Below are positions 1 through 5,331 of a DNA stretch of 5,331 bases, one piece after another. This DNA comes from an uncultured Planctomycetaceae bacterium (GTDB lineage Bacteria > Planctomycetota > Planctomycetia > Planctomycetales > Planctomycetaceae). A program made the translations under genes and the position numbers. A model generated the notes under the pieces. That model made no database searches and was not told the DNA's origin. It saw nothing but the letters and a program-made list of their open reading frames with translations. The DNA lies in NCBI GenBank assembly GCA_903921605.1, contig CAIXQV010000417.1, positions 1-5,331 on the forward strand, written 5' to 3'. The stretch's first letter is position 1; each line of letters opens with the position of its first letter.

Positions 1-1
1 A

Positions 2-151
2 GCCTTTACAGAGGAACCTGCTGCGGCCGAAGAATATCTCACCATCGGCGCTTCGCCGCGTGATGTCACTTTGCCGCCAGTCGAACTGGCCGCATGGTCG
101 GCTGTGATGAGTGTTCTGCTGAATCTTGATGAAGCGATTTCAAAATTGTGA
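2..151 (+). CDS. C-terminal end of a DUF1553 (PSD1)-like planctomycete protein, partial
   Basis: An open frame enters from the left edge and ends at TGA 149-151, giving 49 residues. The visible tail contains IGASPRD, then PPVELAAW and SVLLNLDEAIS. This pattern resembles the extreme C-terminus of planctomycete DUF1549/DUF1553 proteins (PSCyt2-PSD1), large secreted proteins that often carry a cytochrome-c-like domain and are abundant in this phylum; their biochemical role is not established. The heme-binding or DUF1549 portion, if present, lies outside the window, so neither length nor signal peptide can be assessed. The gene converges with the prenyltransferase-repeat gene, with hairpins in the 76-bp gap. 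The coding call is firm; the family call rests on recalled resemblance of a short tail. Confidence 0.65.
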   Translation, partial: AFTEEPAAAEEYLTIGASPRDVTLPPVELAAWSAVMSVLLNLDEAISKL

Positions 152-161
152 GGCTTCTGAT

Positions 162-184
162 GCCGGGCAGCATTGCTGCCCGGC
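162..184. terminator. Perfect 10-bp hairpin between convergent genes, terminator-like
   Basis: The arm GCCGGGCAGC (162-171) and its exact reverse complement (175-184) flank a 3-nt loop ATT. Flanking GAT (159-161) can also pair with ATC (186-188) if one C is bulged. The hairpin begins 10 bp after the stop of the upstream plus-strand gene and lies 43 bp past the stop of the minus-strand gene, so it is placed to end transcription from both sides. No uninterrupted T-run follows on either strand, so it is not a canonical intrinsic terminator. A role in 3'-end protection is equally possible. Confidence 0.55.
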
Positions 185-185
185 C

Positions 186-222
186 ATCTCAAATCCCATA
201 TTTCAAATTTGAGATTTCAAAT
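186..222. repeat. AT-rich inverted repeat with overlapping direct repeats
   Basis: ATCTCAAAT (186-194) is the exact reverse complement of ATTTGAGAT (207-215), with a 12-nt spacer. ATTTCAAAT occurs twice in direct orientation, at 200-208 and 214-222. This AT-rich block sits directly beside the GC-rich hairpin and ends 5 bp before the stop codon of the minus-strand gene. It may form a second weak hairpin that contributes to bidirectional termination. No function can be assigned from sequence alone. Confidence 0.5.
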
Positions 223-227
223 TCTGC

Positions 228-1157
228 CTACTCACTCGGGGCATAAAGCAGGCCAAGAATTCCGAGTCCATAAAACGTGTACTCCACGTCGGCCTGTTGG
301 TCCCAGCTCGCACCTCGAAAACCACCACTTGGAAGTTCCAGCGATGTACCGAGCCAATGCAGAATCCTGTCCGGCGGAATCAGGTCGCGTCGCTTTAAAT
401 CCTGAGCCGTCAGTAAACCTGTGAAGGTCGACAGGCCGTCGGCAAATGGAATGCGAGTATTCGCCTGGTATCCACCTTCGGCGCTGACAACATCGGTCAG
501 AAATCCGGTGACGTCATCCGCGATGTCATCATCCATCGCATTCAGTTGATTCAGCAGTGCAACGGCCGCGGCCGTAGGATTGGTCCCGCTGCGTTTCATC
601 GGAGCAATCTCAACAAAGCCACCGTCGTTTCGCTGACGGTCGTAGAGAAACTGCACCATCGCGTTTCGCCTTGGTATCTTTCGTCCCATTAACTCATAAG
701 TCAGCGCGACGAGGAACGACTGATAGGTGCTGCCGAGTGCCCCGTCTGTGGATTTTGCGTAGCCACCGTCGGCTGTGCGAAACTTCTCCACAGAAACGGT
801 CACCTGATCCGCAAAGTCGGCCGGCGAGTGCTGCAACAGATCCGGGCCGCCGGAAGCCTGCACCACCAGAGCGCTGTAGAGCCAGCTCAGGAGATCAATC
901 ACCCCGAGGCTGAGCGGGTCAATCGCACCCAAATACAGGGCGATTCGGTCGCGGCAGTCAGTTTCCAGGCCGCCGCTGACCGCCAGGGCTCGCACGGCGA
1001 AACCCGTGTAATACAGGTCGGCGTCGCCTTCGCGGCCTCGAAAACCGCCGGTCTCGGTCTGCTGGCGGACCAGAAACTCCCGATGCCGCGCAAGTCGGTC
1101 TGGCGAGATCTCACGGAGGCCTCGGGAAACTCGGTCGGCTAATCGGAAAAGATACAT
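228..1157 (-). CDS. Prenyltransferase/squalene-oxidase-repeat protein lacking canonical zinc ligands
   Basis: This 309-residue protein has the alpha-alpha barrel repeat pattern of protein prenyltransferase beta subunits and terpene cyclases. Glycine-rich turns occur at GGF 37-39, GGY 131-133, GGF 179-181, GGY 228-230 and GGF 278-280, each followed by a helix. The closest recalled relatives are planctomycete proteins annotated as prenyltransferase-repeat or geranylgeranyl transferase II beta-like. In eukaryotic beta subunits zinc is held by Asp and Cys in a DxC motif and a His in a later DxxHT motif. Here the matching places read D240-G-L and D290-V-E-Y-T, so Cys and His are replaced, and the only cysteine is C68. 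No DxDD motif of class II cyclases is visible and there is no signal peptide. Protein prenylation is therefore doubtful; a binding or structural role, or a different cyclase-like activity, is possible. The start is ATG (complement of 1155-1157), chosen because the protein then opens like its relatives; no clear ribosome binding site precedes it. It is divergent from guaA. Confidence 0.8.
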   Translation of the reverse strand: MYLFRLADRVSRGLREISPDRLARHREFLVRQQTETGGFRGREGDADLYYTGFAVRALAVSGGLETDCRDRIALYLGAIDPLSLGVIDLLSWLYSALVVQASGGPDLLQHSPADFADQVTVSVEKFRTADGGYAKSTDGALGSTYQSFLVALTYELMGRKIPRRNAMVQFLYDRQRNDGGFVEIAPMKRSGTNPTAAAVALLNQLNAMDDDIADDVTGFLTDVVSAEGGYQANTRIPFADGLSTFTGLLTAQDLKRRDLIPPDRILHWLGTSLELPSGGFRGASWDQQADVEYTFYGLGILGLLYAPSE

Positions 1158-1361
1158 CGAGAATATGTGGTTAAAGAAAATGGTCGATGCTGTTCGGCCC
1201 GAAGTCTGCCTGCTAAGCTGTTTCGCTTTCCCTCGGCCCGGCAGGACGTGGATCGGGACGAGGCAATGTAACCAGGCACAGTCCGGGTTTGCACCGTCGG
1301 GGTCGACGAATCCGCAGATCTGCAGCCCTTGTGCCGTCTTTGTTGAGACTGTCGATTCCTC
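1158..1361. promoter_or_regulatory. Divergent intergenic region between the prenyltransferase-repeat gene and guaA
   Basis: These 204 bp must contain the promoters for two outward-reading genes. I could not identify a convincing -35/-10 pair on either strand. The visible structure is modest: a 10-bp perfect palindrome GCAGATCTGC (1314-1323) and a 5-bp stem CGTCG/CGACG (1295-1299/1304-1308, loop GGGT), both inside the guaA leader. An in-frame TGA at 1344-1346 bounds the possible guaA start. I saw no purine riboswitch consensus and no small gene with recognisable content. The palindrome could be an operator, but nothing supports a specific regulator. Confidence 0.4.
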
Positions 1362-2969
1362 ATGGCCGGTTCCACCTCCGTTTCGACTTCATCGCCCGCA
1401 AAAAATGCTGCCGCTGCTCAGGACGAACTCGTCCTGGTCATGGACTTCGGAAGCCAGACTGCTCAACTGATCACTCGTCGTGTTCGTGATCAGAACGTGT
1501 TCTGTCAACTGGTACGCCACGACCTGACAGCCGATCGCATCAAGGCTCTGAACCCCAAAGGGCTGATTCTGTCCGGCGGTCCGGCCAGCGTTTACGGCGA
1601 GGGTTCTCCGAAAATTGATCCGGCGATTTTTAAGCTGGGCATTCCAATTCTGGGCATCTGCTACGGCATGCAGATCACGTGCTACACACTGGGCGGACGA
1701 ATTCTGCCGGCTCATTCGCGGGAGTTTGGCCGATCCCCTTGTACGCAGTCCAGCACCGCCGTTGCCGGAAATCTTCTGTTCGACGGAATTCCGCAAACGT
1801 TTACCGCGTGGATGAGTCATGGAGACCAGGTCGAAAGTCTGACGGGCGATTTTGATCCGATTGCTTCGACTTCGACATGCCCAAATGCCGCTGTGAAGCA
1901 CAAGACATTGCCAATTTATGGCCTGCAGTTTCATCCCGAGGTGACTCATACAGAATTTGGCGGACATCTGCTGGGTAATTTTGTCCGCAACGTCTGCGGA
2001 TGCCAGGGCAACTGGAGAATTAGTTCGCTGATTGAACAGCAGAAGGAACTGATTCGAAAGCGTGTCGGTACCGATCGAGTCATCTGTGGTTTGTCAGGCG
2101 GAGTAGATTCGTCCGTTGTGGCGGCTTTGATTTCTGAAGCGATCGGTGATCAGCTCTCCTGCATCTTTGTCGACAACGGTCTGTTGCGAAAAGATGAACG
2201 CGGTCAGGTCGAAGAGCATTTTAACGGGCACTTCAAGACGGATCTGCATGTTGTTGATGCGTCGGCCCGGTTCCTGGGAGAACTCGCGGGAGTCTCCGAT
2301 CCGCAGAAGAAACGCAAGATCATCGGCAAGGTCTTCATCGATGTGTTCCGCGATGAAGCCAAGTCGATTCCGAATGCAAAATATCTGGCGCAGGGAACTC
2401 TGTATCCTGACGTTATTGAATCGGGAGCGAATCCGGACGGTCCTGCGGCCACAATCAAATCGCATCACAACGTCGGCGGACTGCCGGCCGAGCTGGGCTT
2501 TGAACTGATCGAACCTTTGCGAGATCTGTTCAAGGATGAAGTCCGCCGGATGGGCCTTGAACTTGGGTTGCCCGAAACGATGGTCTGGCGACATCCGTTT
2601 CCCGGTCCGGGATTGGCCGTTCGCTGCTTAGGTGAAGTTACGGAAGAACGCCTGCGGATCATTCGCGAAGCCGATGCAATTCTGATTGAAGAATTGCACA
2701 TCGCAGGGCTCTATCGAGACATCCAGCAGGCGTTTGTTGTGCTCTTGCCGGTTCAATCCGTTGGCGTGATGGGCGACGATCGAACCTACGAAAACGTCGC
2801 GGCAGTGCGAGCGATCCAGTCTGAAGACTTTATGACAGCGGACTGGTATCAGTTTCCTCACGAGGTGCTGGCACGAATTTCGACTCGAATCATAAATTCC
2901 GTTCGCGGAATTAATCGAGTGGTCTACGATATTAGCTCAAAGCCACCTGCAACGATTGAGTGGGAATAG
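1362..2969 (+). CDS. guaA: GMP synthase (glutamine-hydrolysing)
   Basis: GuaA converts XMP to GMP using ATP and ammonia drawn from glutamine, the final step of de novo guanine nucleotide synthesis in the cytosol. All three modules are present in 535 residues. The class I glutamine amidotransferase domain (about 24-215) has the nucleophile C100 in GICYGMQ and the partners H191 and E193 in LQFHPEVTH. The ATP pyrophosphatase domain has the P-loop SGGVDSS (245-251). The C-terminal dimerisation domain contains [15 protein letters not shown] and ends in [15 protein letters not shown]. The length is slightly above the usual 510-525 because of an N-terminal extension of roughly 23 residues rich in Ala, Ser and Thr. 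The start is ATG 1362: an in-frame TGA lies at 1344-1346, and the next ATG (1440) would remove the first beta strand before DFGSQ. No strong Shine-Dalgarno is visible. The gene leads a tight cluster, with the next gene 8 bp downstream. The identification is secure. Confidence 0.98.
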   Translation: MAGSTSVSTSSPAKNAAAAQDELVLVMDFGSQTAQLITRRVRDQNVFCQLVRHDLTADRIKALNPKGLILSGGPASVYGEGSPKIDPAIFKLGIPILGICYGMQITCYTLGGRILPAHSREFGRSPCTQSSTAVAGNLLFDGIPQTFTAWMSHGDQVESLTGDFDPIASTSTCPNAAVKHKTLPIYGLQFHPEVTHTEFGGHLLGNFVRNVCGCQGNWRISSLIEQQKELIRKRVGTDRVICGLSGGVDSSVVAALISEAIGDQLSCIFVDNGLLRKDERGQVEEHFNGHFKTDLHVVDASARFLGELAGVSDPQKKRKIIGKVFIDVFRDEAKSIPNAKYLAQGTLYPDVIESGANPDGPAATIKSHHNVGGLPAELGFELIEPLRDLFKDEVRRMGLELGLPETMVWRHPFPGPGLAVRCLGEVTEERLRIIREADAILIEELHIAGLYRDIQQAFVVLLPVQSVGVMGDDRTYENVAAVRAIQSEDFMTADWYQFPHEVLARISTRIINSVRGINRVVYDISSKPPATIEWE

Positions 2970-2977
2970 TTCGACTC

Positions 2978-3439
2978 ATGGCCAGCTTTACCGCAACCTC
3001 ACCAATTTTGACCTGCGTGCCCTCCGCCCTCCGGACTTTTCTGGGCCGACCGGCCAATCTTCCGCAGATCAGCAATCCGGATCTGGAACTTGAGATTGTG
3101 AAGGCACCTCCGGAAGTGATGGTTGGTGAACGCATTGAGTTTCGGATTACGGCCTATGGCTTCAAGCAGCGGGCGACACACGAGTACCTGACGACTTCAG
3201 AGATTCTGATTCTGGAGTCTCAGATCGATGGTCCTTTGCGAGCATGGCAGCATGCTCAGAAAATCGAGATCGTCGGCCATGATAGTTGTCGGCTGATTGA
3301 TGAGATTGAGTTTGAATGTCCCGGAGGCATGCTGGGATTTCTGCTGACGGAAGCCCGCATCAAAGAGTCGCTCGAAGAAGGCATGGATTTTCGTTACTCC
3401 ACGCTTCAGGAACTTATTGAATCCGGGGCAATCGCTTGA
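2978..3439 (+). CDS. SRPBCC-superfamily (START/polyketide-cyclase-like) protein
   Basis: The 153-residue product fits the SRPBCC helix-grip fold: an N-terminal strand and short helix (about 1-30), a set of beta strands with amphipathic patterning (about 37-112), then a C-terminal helix. Recognisable pieces are ERIEFRITAYGFKQR near 51-65, the strand/turn IDEIEFECPGGMLGF near 107-121, and the final helix from about 135. Family members bind small hydrophobic ligands or act as cyclases or hydratases, but the ligand here cannot be predicted. There is no signal peptide or membrane segment, so it is probably cytosolic. ATG 2978, 8 bp after the guaA stop, is preferred; an in-frame GTG at 2960 would add six residues and overlap guaA by 10 nt. 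A GGGAA stretch at 2962-2966 could serve as a distant ribosome binding site. The 3' end overlaps the next gene by 4 nt, indicating co-transcription and probably translational coupling. Confidence 0.75.
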   Translation: MASFTATSPILTCVPSALRTFLGRPANLPQISNPDLELEIVKAPPEVMVGERIEFRITAYGFKQRATHEYLTTSEILILESQIDGPLRAWQHAQKIEIVGHDSCRLIDEIEFECPGGMLGFLLTEARIKESLEEGMDFRYSTLQELIESGAIA

Positions 3440-3705
3440 AAAAGTCCGAATCATCGCAGCCGCCCACCGTCGCCATCGCTCTGATGACAGCGTTCGTACT
3501 GACTGCTGGTTTCGTCGCTCTGGTGTCTGTGGTTATTCCAGGCGTGCTGCTGATGGTTGTGGCGGGATTTGGCCTGCTGCTGCTCTTCGTCGCTCAGTAT
3601 TTTCTGTGGGCTCGCTGGATGTTTCCAATCGTTCAGCGATGGGAGCAGGAAAAATCTGATGCCGAAACTTCCGCAGCCAATGCGACGCCTGTTGAGCACA
3701 AGTAA
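3436..3705 (+). CDS. Small membrane protein with two predicted transmembrane helices, unknown function
   Basis: The 89-residue product has a short hydrophilic N-terminus (MKKSESSQPP), then an almost continuous hydrophobic stretch. This reads as two helices, about 11-33 and 36-57, separated by a turn at IPG (34-36). A polar C-terminal tail with RWEQEK and many Ala, Thr and Glu residues follows. The helical-hairpin layout suggests an inner-membrane protein with both ends on the same side. I recognise no family. The start is TTG 3436-3438, embedded in the TTGA overlap with the preceding stop and preceded by GGGG at 3425-3428, which is well spaced as a ribosome binding site. The next in-frame ATG (3484) would fall inside the first helix, so the TTG start is favoured. 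The overlap argues for coupling to the SRPBCC gene and a place at the end of the guaA operon. Confidence 0.7.
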   Translation: MKKSESSQPPTVAIALMTAFVLTAGFVALVSVVIPGVLLMVVAGFGLLLLFVAQYFLWARWMFPIVQRWEQEKSDAETSAANATPVEHK

Positions 3706-3746
3706 TCGTTGTCGAGTGAATATTAATTGGACATCGCCATGTTCCC

Positions 3747-3820
3747 CCCTCTCCCCCATTTTTTGCGGATGCTGCATGGTGAAACAAAGCAGCATTCGCG
3801 CAAAAAAATGGGGGAGAGGG
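3747..3820. repeat. Long imperfect hairpin repeat, REP-like and terminator-like
   Basis: The left arm (3747-3775, CCCTCTCCCCCA then T6 GCGGATGCTGC) matches the reverse complement of the right arm (3789-3820), except for one extra T/A and a small insertion; the loop is 13 nt. Beyond the right arm, GAGGGGGAA (3828-3836) can also pair with TTCCCCCCTC (3742-3751) with one bulge, and TTTTT follows at 3837-3841. Read on the minus strand, 3810-3834 spells the pyrimidine-rich CCCTCACCCC-GGCCCTCTCCC motif often seen in bacterial REP-type intergenic repeats. Its position 42 bp after the last gene of the guaA cluster suits a transcription terminator for that cluster. REP identity is inferred because only this copy is visible. 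Confidence 0.65.
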
Positions 3821-3862
3821 CCGGGGTGAGGGGGAATTTTTCTTCCGCTGTCATCTACGAAA

Positions 3863-3912
3863 GCCCCCTCATCCGGCCTATCGGCCACCTTCTCCCCCGA
3901 AGGGGAGAAGGG
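3863..3912. repeat. Second REP-like hairpin with a perfect 10-bp stem
   Basis: CCTTCTCCCC (3888-3897) and GGGGAGAAGG (3902-3911) form a perfect 10-bp stem with a CGAA loop. Just before it, GGCC at 3875-3878 and 3883-3886 can make a small stem with a TATC loop. The opening GCCCCCTCATCCGGCC and the double-hairpin layout resemble the widespread intergenic REP-type element of the form CCCTCATCCG...CTTCTCCC. It lies 22 bp after the TTTTT that follows the first hairpin, so the two form a tandem array filling most of the gap upstream of the CitG-like gene. There is no T-run after it, so a terminator role is weaker here than for the first hairpin. Confidence 0.65.
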
Positions 3913-3991
3913 CATTCCAATCACGTGAGAAACGGTGATCAAAGAAACAACGTCAGTCAGTGCGTGCCTTCAAACATGGCGCTGTCCAGCT

Positions 3992-4864
3992 ATGTCTGAT
4001 CACGAATATCGATCTGACGCGCGCAGTCACTGGAGTCAGCAGATTTCTCGCTGGGTCCGGTTGGCGTGCCAAAGAGAAGTCCAGAGTCCAAAGCCTGGTA
4101 ATGTCTCCCCAGGGTATGACTTCGCAGATGCAACGGTCGCTGACTTCCTCGCGTCTGCTGATGCAATTGCTGTTGTCATGGCAATGGCTTCCGAACGATC
4201 TTTAGGGACAACGATTCTCGATTGCGTCGAAGCGACTCGTCGCGTCGTCGGTCACAACACCAATCTGGGCATCATTTTGTTGATCGCTCCTTTGGCAACC
4301 GTACCTGTCGGCCAATCGCTGACCGATGGAATAGGTACTGTACTGAACGCTGCGACAGTCGATGACAGCGTTGCCGCTTACGAAGCCATTCGTCGCGCGC
4401 AGCCGGCGGGGCTTGGTGAAGTGAAAGATCAGGATCTGCTGCAAGCGCCGACTCAGAATCTGGTCGAATGCATGCGGCTCGCGGCTGACCGAGATCTCAT
4501 TGCTGCTCAGTATGCGAACGGATTTCAGCAGGTATTAGGCAACGGTCTGAAATGGTTGGCGGAGGCTCAGCAGGCGATTGAGTCATCCAGCCTGCAGATT
4601 ACGTGGCTTGCGGTACGATTTCTGGCGGAGTTTGGAGACAGCCTGATTGCTCGCAAATGTGGTCCGCTGATGTCGGATCTTGTGCAGAAGAAAGCTCAGG
4701 AGTTGCTTCGCAGTGGCTGGCCGCAGCGAAGCGATTCATCGGCCGACCTGGCAGATCTGGATGCATTTCTGCGAGCGGACGGCAATCGTCGCAATCCGGG
4801 AACCACCGCCGACTTCATCGCCGCAGTGATCTTTGCCGGGCTGCGTGACGGTCGAATTGTCTGA
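3992..4864 (+). CDS. CitG-family protein (triphosphoribosyl-dephospho-CoA synthase-like), divergent subfamily
   Basis: The 290-residue product carries the hallmarks of the CitG/MdcB fold: KPGNV at 34-38, an acidic SADAIAVVMAMA helix near 55-66, NTNLGIILLIAPL at 89-101, AADRDLIAAQY near 164-174, LIARKCG at 218-224 and RRNPGTTADFIAA near 266-278. Classical CitG makes 2'-(5''-triphosphoribosyl)-3'-dephospho-CoA, the precursor of the citrate lyase prosthetic group. In that enzyme I expect a KPGLVD-type motif and NTHKG where this protein has KPGNV and NTNLG. Homologues of this divergent type occur in planctomycetes and, as I recall, beside methanopterin-linked C1 genes in methylotrophs and archaea, so citrate lyase activation is unlikely. 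No lyase or decarboxylase genes are present. The start is ATG 3992, giving MSDHEYRS; an in-frame GTG at 3935 would add 19 residues that look non-coding. No ribosome binding site is obvious. It is separated from the guaA cluster by hairpin repeats and probably has its own promoter. Confidence 0.82.
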   Translation: MSDHEYRSDARSHWSQQISRWVRLACQREVQSPKPGNVSPGYDFADATVADFLASADAIAVVMAMASERSLGTTILDCVEATRRVVGHNTNLGIILLIAPLATVPVGQSLTDGIGTVLNAATVDDSVAAYEAIRRAQPAGLGEVKDQDLLQAPTQNLVECMRLAADRDLIAAQYANGFQQVLGNGLKWLAEAQQAIESSSLQITWLAVRFLAEFGDSLIARKCGPLMSDLVQKKAQELLRSGWPQRSDSSADLADLDAFLRADGNRRNPGTTADFIAAVIFAGLRDGRIV

Positions 4865-4875
4865 GGCAAGGAAAC

Positions 4876-5331
4876 TTACTTCAGCAGTTCTGCAAACTGT
4901 TCCAGATCCTTACCGATCGCACTGGCTTGCTCATCGGTCAGCGGTTGATTGCCGAAACGCACCTGATTAAACGCCTCCGCGATTCGCAAGGGGACCGACA
5001 GAATTTCCGCAGAGGATATCTTCGCCTGAAATTCTTTTGTAGCTATTTGCGCATTCTCGAGAGCACTGTTGCTGGGGGATAGTTTCAGACCGTGACGTTC
5101 ACACAGGGTACAAAAGCCCTCGTAAAAACGGATCACGGATTTCAAAGACTTATCGCGCGGGGATCTGATGTTGAGGAAAGAGCGACAGAATCTGCTCAGT
5201 CGCTGAAAAGCCTGAACACGAATTAAGCCTGCGATCGTGGCCAGCATCAAGAACGTTACGATGCCTCCCTGCCAGCTGACCCATTTCTCCGGAGAACTTG
5301 CAAGACCGACGGCCCATTGTCGAGCCGTTTC
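4876..5331 (-). CDS. C-terminal part of a membrane protein with a DUF4129-like tail, 5' end outside the window
   Basis: The frame ends at TAA (complement of 4876-4878) and stays open to the right edge, giving 151 visible residues. Reading in the protein direction, a Trp-containing stretch (ARQWAVGLASSPEKWVSW) is followed by a hydrophobic segment GGIVTFLMMLATIAGLI that looks like a transmembrane helix. Then comes a basic, soluble domain with VIRFYEGFCTLCERHGLKLSPSNSA, ending VRFGNQPLTDEQASAIGKDLEQF. This layout (FY...L..RGL...PG..., then a final RFG..PL...) is typical of the C-terminal DUF4129 domain found after a membrane helix in transglutaminase-like (TgpA-type) and related membrane proteins. 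The transglutaminase core, if present, lies outside the window. The TTG and ATG codons near 5245-5250 are internal, not starts, because the frame and the helix continue upstream. It converges on the CitG-like gene, with 11 bp between stop codons. Confidence 0.7.
   Translation of the reverse strand, partial: ETARQWAVGLASSPEKWVSWQGGIVTFLMLATIAGLIRVQAFQRLSRFCRSFLNIRSPRDKSLKSVIRFYEGFCTLCERHGLKLSPSNSALENAQIATKEFQAKISSAEILSVPLRIAEAFNQVRFGNQPLTDEQASAIGKDLEQFAELLK

Noticed and set aside
1158..1361. Purine riboswitch or a tRNA in the guaA leader
   Set aside because: No conserved purine-riboswitch core was seen. The GGTCGACGAATCC stretch near 1301-1313 superficially resembles a T-arm, but no acceptor or anticodon stems can be drawn.
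1165..1470. Plus-strand open frame of 101 codons covering the guaA leader
   Set aside because: Its translation is low-quality, it overlaps the guaA start in another frame, and no motif or ribosome binding site supports it.
1389..1967. 192-codon open frame on the minus strand inside guaA
   Set aside because: It lies wholly antisense to the well-supported guaA, its translation has no recognisable domain and shows unusual composition; it is a shadow of guaA codon usage.
2094..2594. 166-codon minus-strand open frame inside guaA
   Set aside because: It is antisense to the ATP pyrophosphatase domain of guaA and shows no family resemblance.
3742..3912. CRISPR array or insertion-sequence ends
   Set aside because: There are only two dissimilar hairpins without regular spacers, no transposase gene between them and no target-site duplication that I could see.
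3451..3942. Minus-strand open frame of 163 codons across the small membrane gene and the hairpin repeats
   Set aside because: Part of it is translated hairpin repeat and the rest is antisense to the membrane gene; it has no domain signal.
3992..4864. Naming the CitG-like gene citG outright and proposing a citrate lyase locus
   Set aside because: No citrate lyase subunits, CitC or CitX are nearby, and the key motifs differ from those of classical CitG.
4876..5250. Treating the minus-strand gene as a complete 124-residue protein
   Set aside because: The frame continues without a stop to the window edge, and the membrane helix spans the supposed start, so this is the tail of a larger protein.

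Overview
This window looks like chromosomal DNA from a member of the Planctomycetota. The signs are a planctomycete-type C-terminal tail of a DUF1553 (PSD1) protein, a prenyltransferase/squalene-oxidase-repeat protein of a type common in that phylum, a GuaA with the planctomycete-like opening [17 protein letters not shown], a divergent CitG-like protein, and a DUF4129-like tail. Coding density is ordinary, base composition is moderately GC-rich, and Shine-Dalgarno sequences are weak or absent at most starts. The assignment rests on recalled family resemblance, not on a search.

Layout. Positions 2-151 hold the last 49 codons of a plus-strand gene (DUF1553-like). A perfect 10-bp hairpin and an AT-rich inverted/direct repeat separate it from a convergent minus-strand gene for a prenyltransferase-repeat protein (228-1157). 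A 204-bp divergent intergenic region (1158-1361) leads into a compact plus-strand cluster: guaA (1362-2969), an SRPBCC-type protein (2978-3439) and a small two-helix membrane protein that starts at TTG and overlaps its neighbour by 4 nt (3436-3705). The 286-bp gap after it is largely filled by two GC-rich hairpin repeats of REP-like appearance, the first followed by a T5 run. Next come a CitG-family protein (3992-4864) and, convergent with only 11 bp between stops, the C-terminal part of a minus-strand membrane protein with a DUF4129-like tail (4876-5331) that runs off the window.

Function. The only gene whose biochemical role is secure is guaA, the last step of de novo GMP synthesis. The two genes behind it are probably co-transcribed, but no shared pathway is evident. 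The CitG-like protein has no citrate lyase or malonate decarboxylase genes next to it and departs from the classical CitG motifs, so a role other than citrate lyase activation is likely. The prenyltransferase-like protein lacks the usual zinc ligands and probably does not prenylate proteins. I see no mobile element, phage, CRISPR or defence system here. The most useful leads are the divergent CitG-like protein, the metal-ligand-free prenyltransferase fold, the guaA-linked gene pair and the hairpin repeats.
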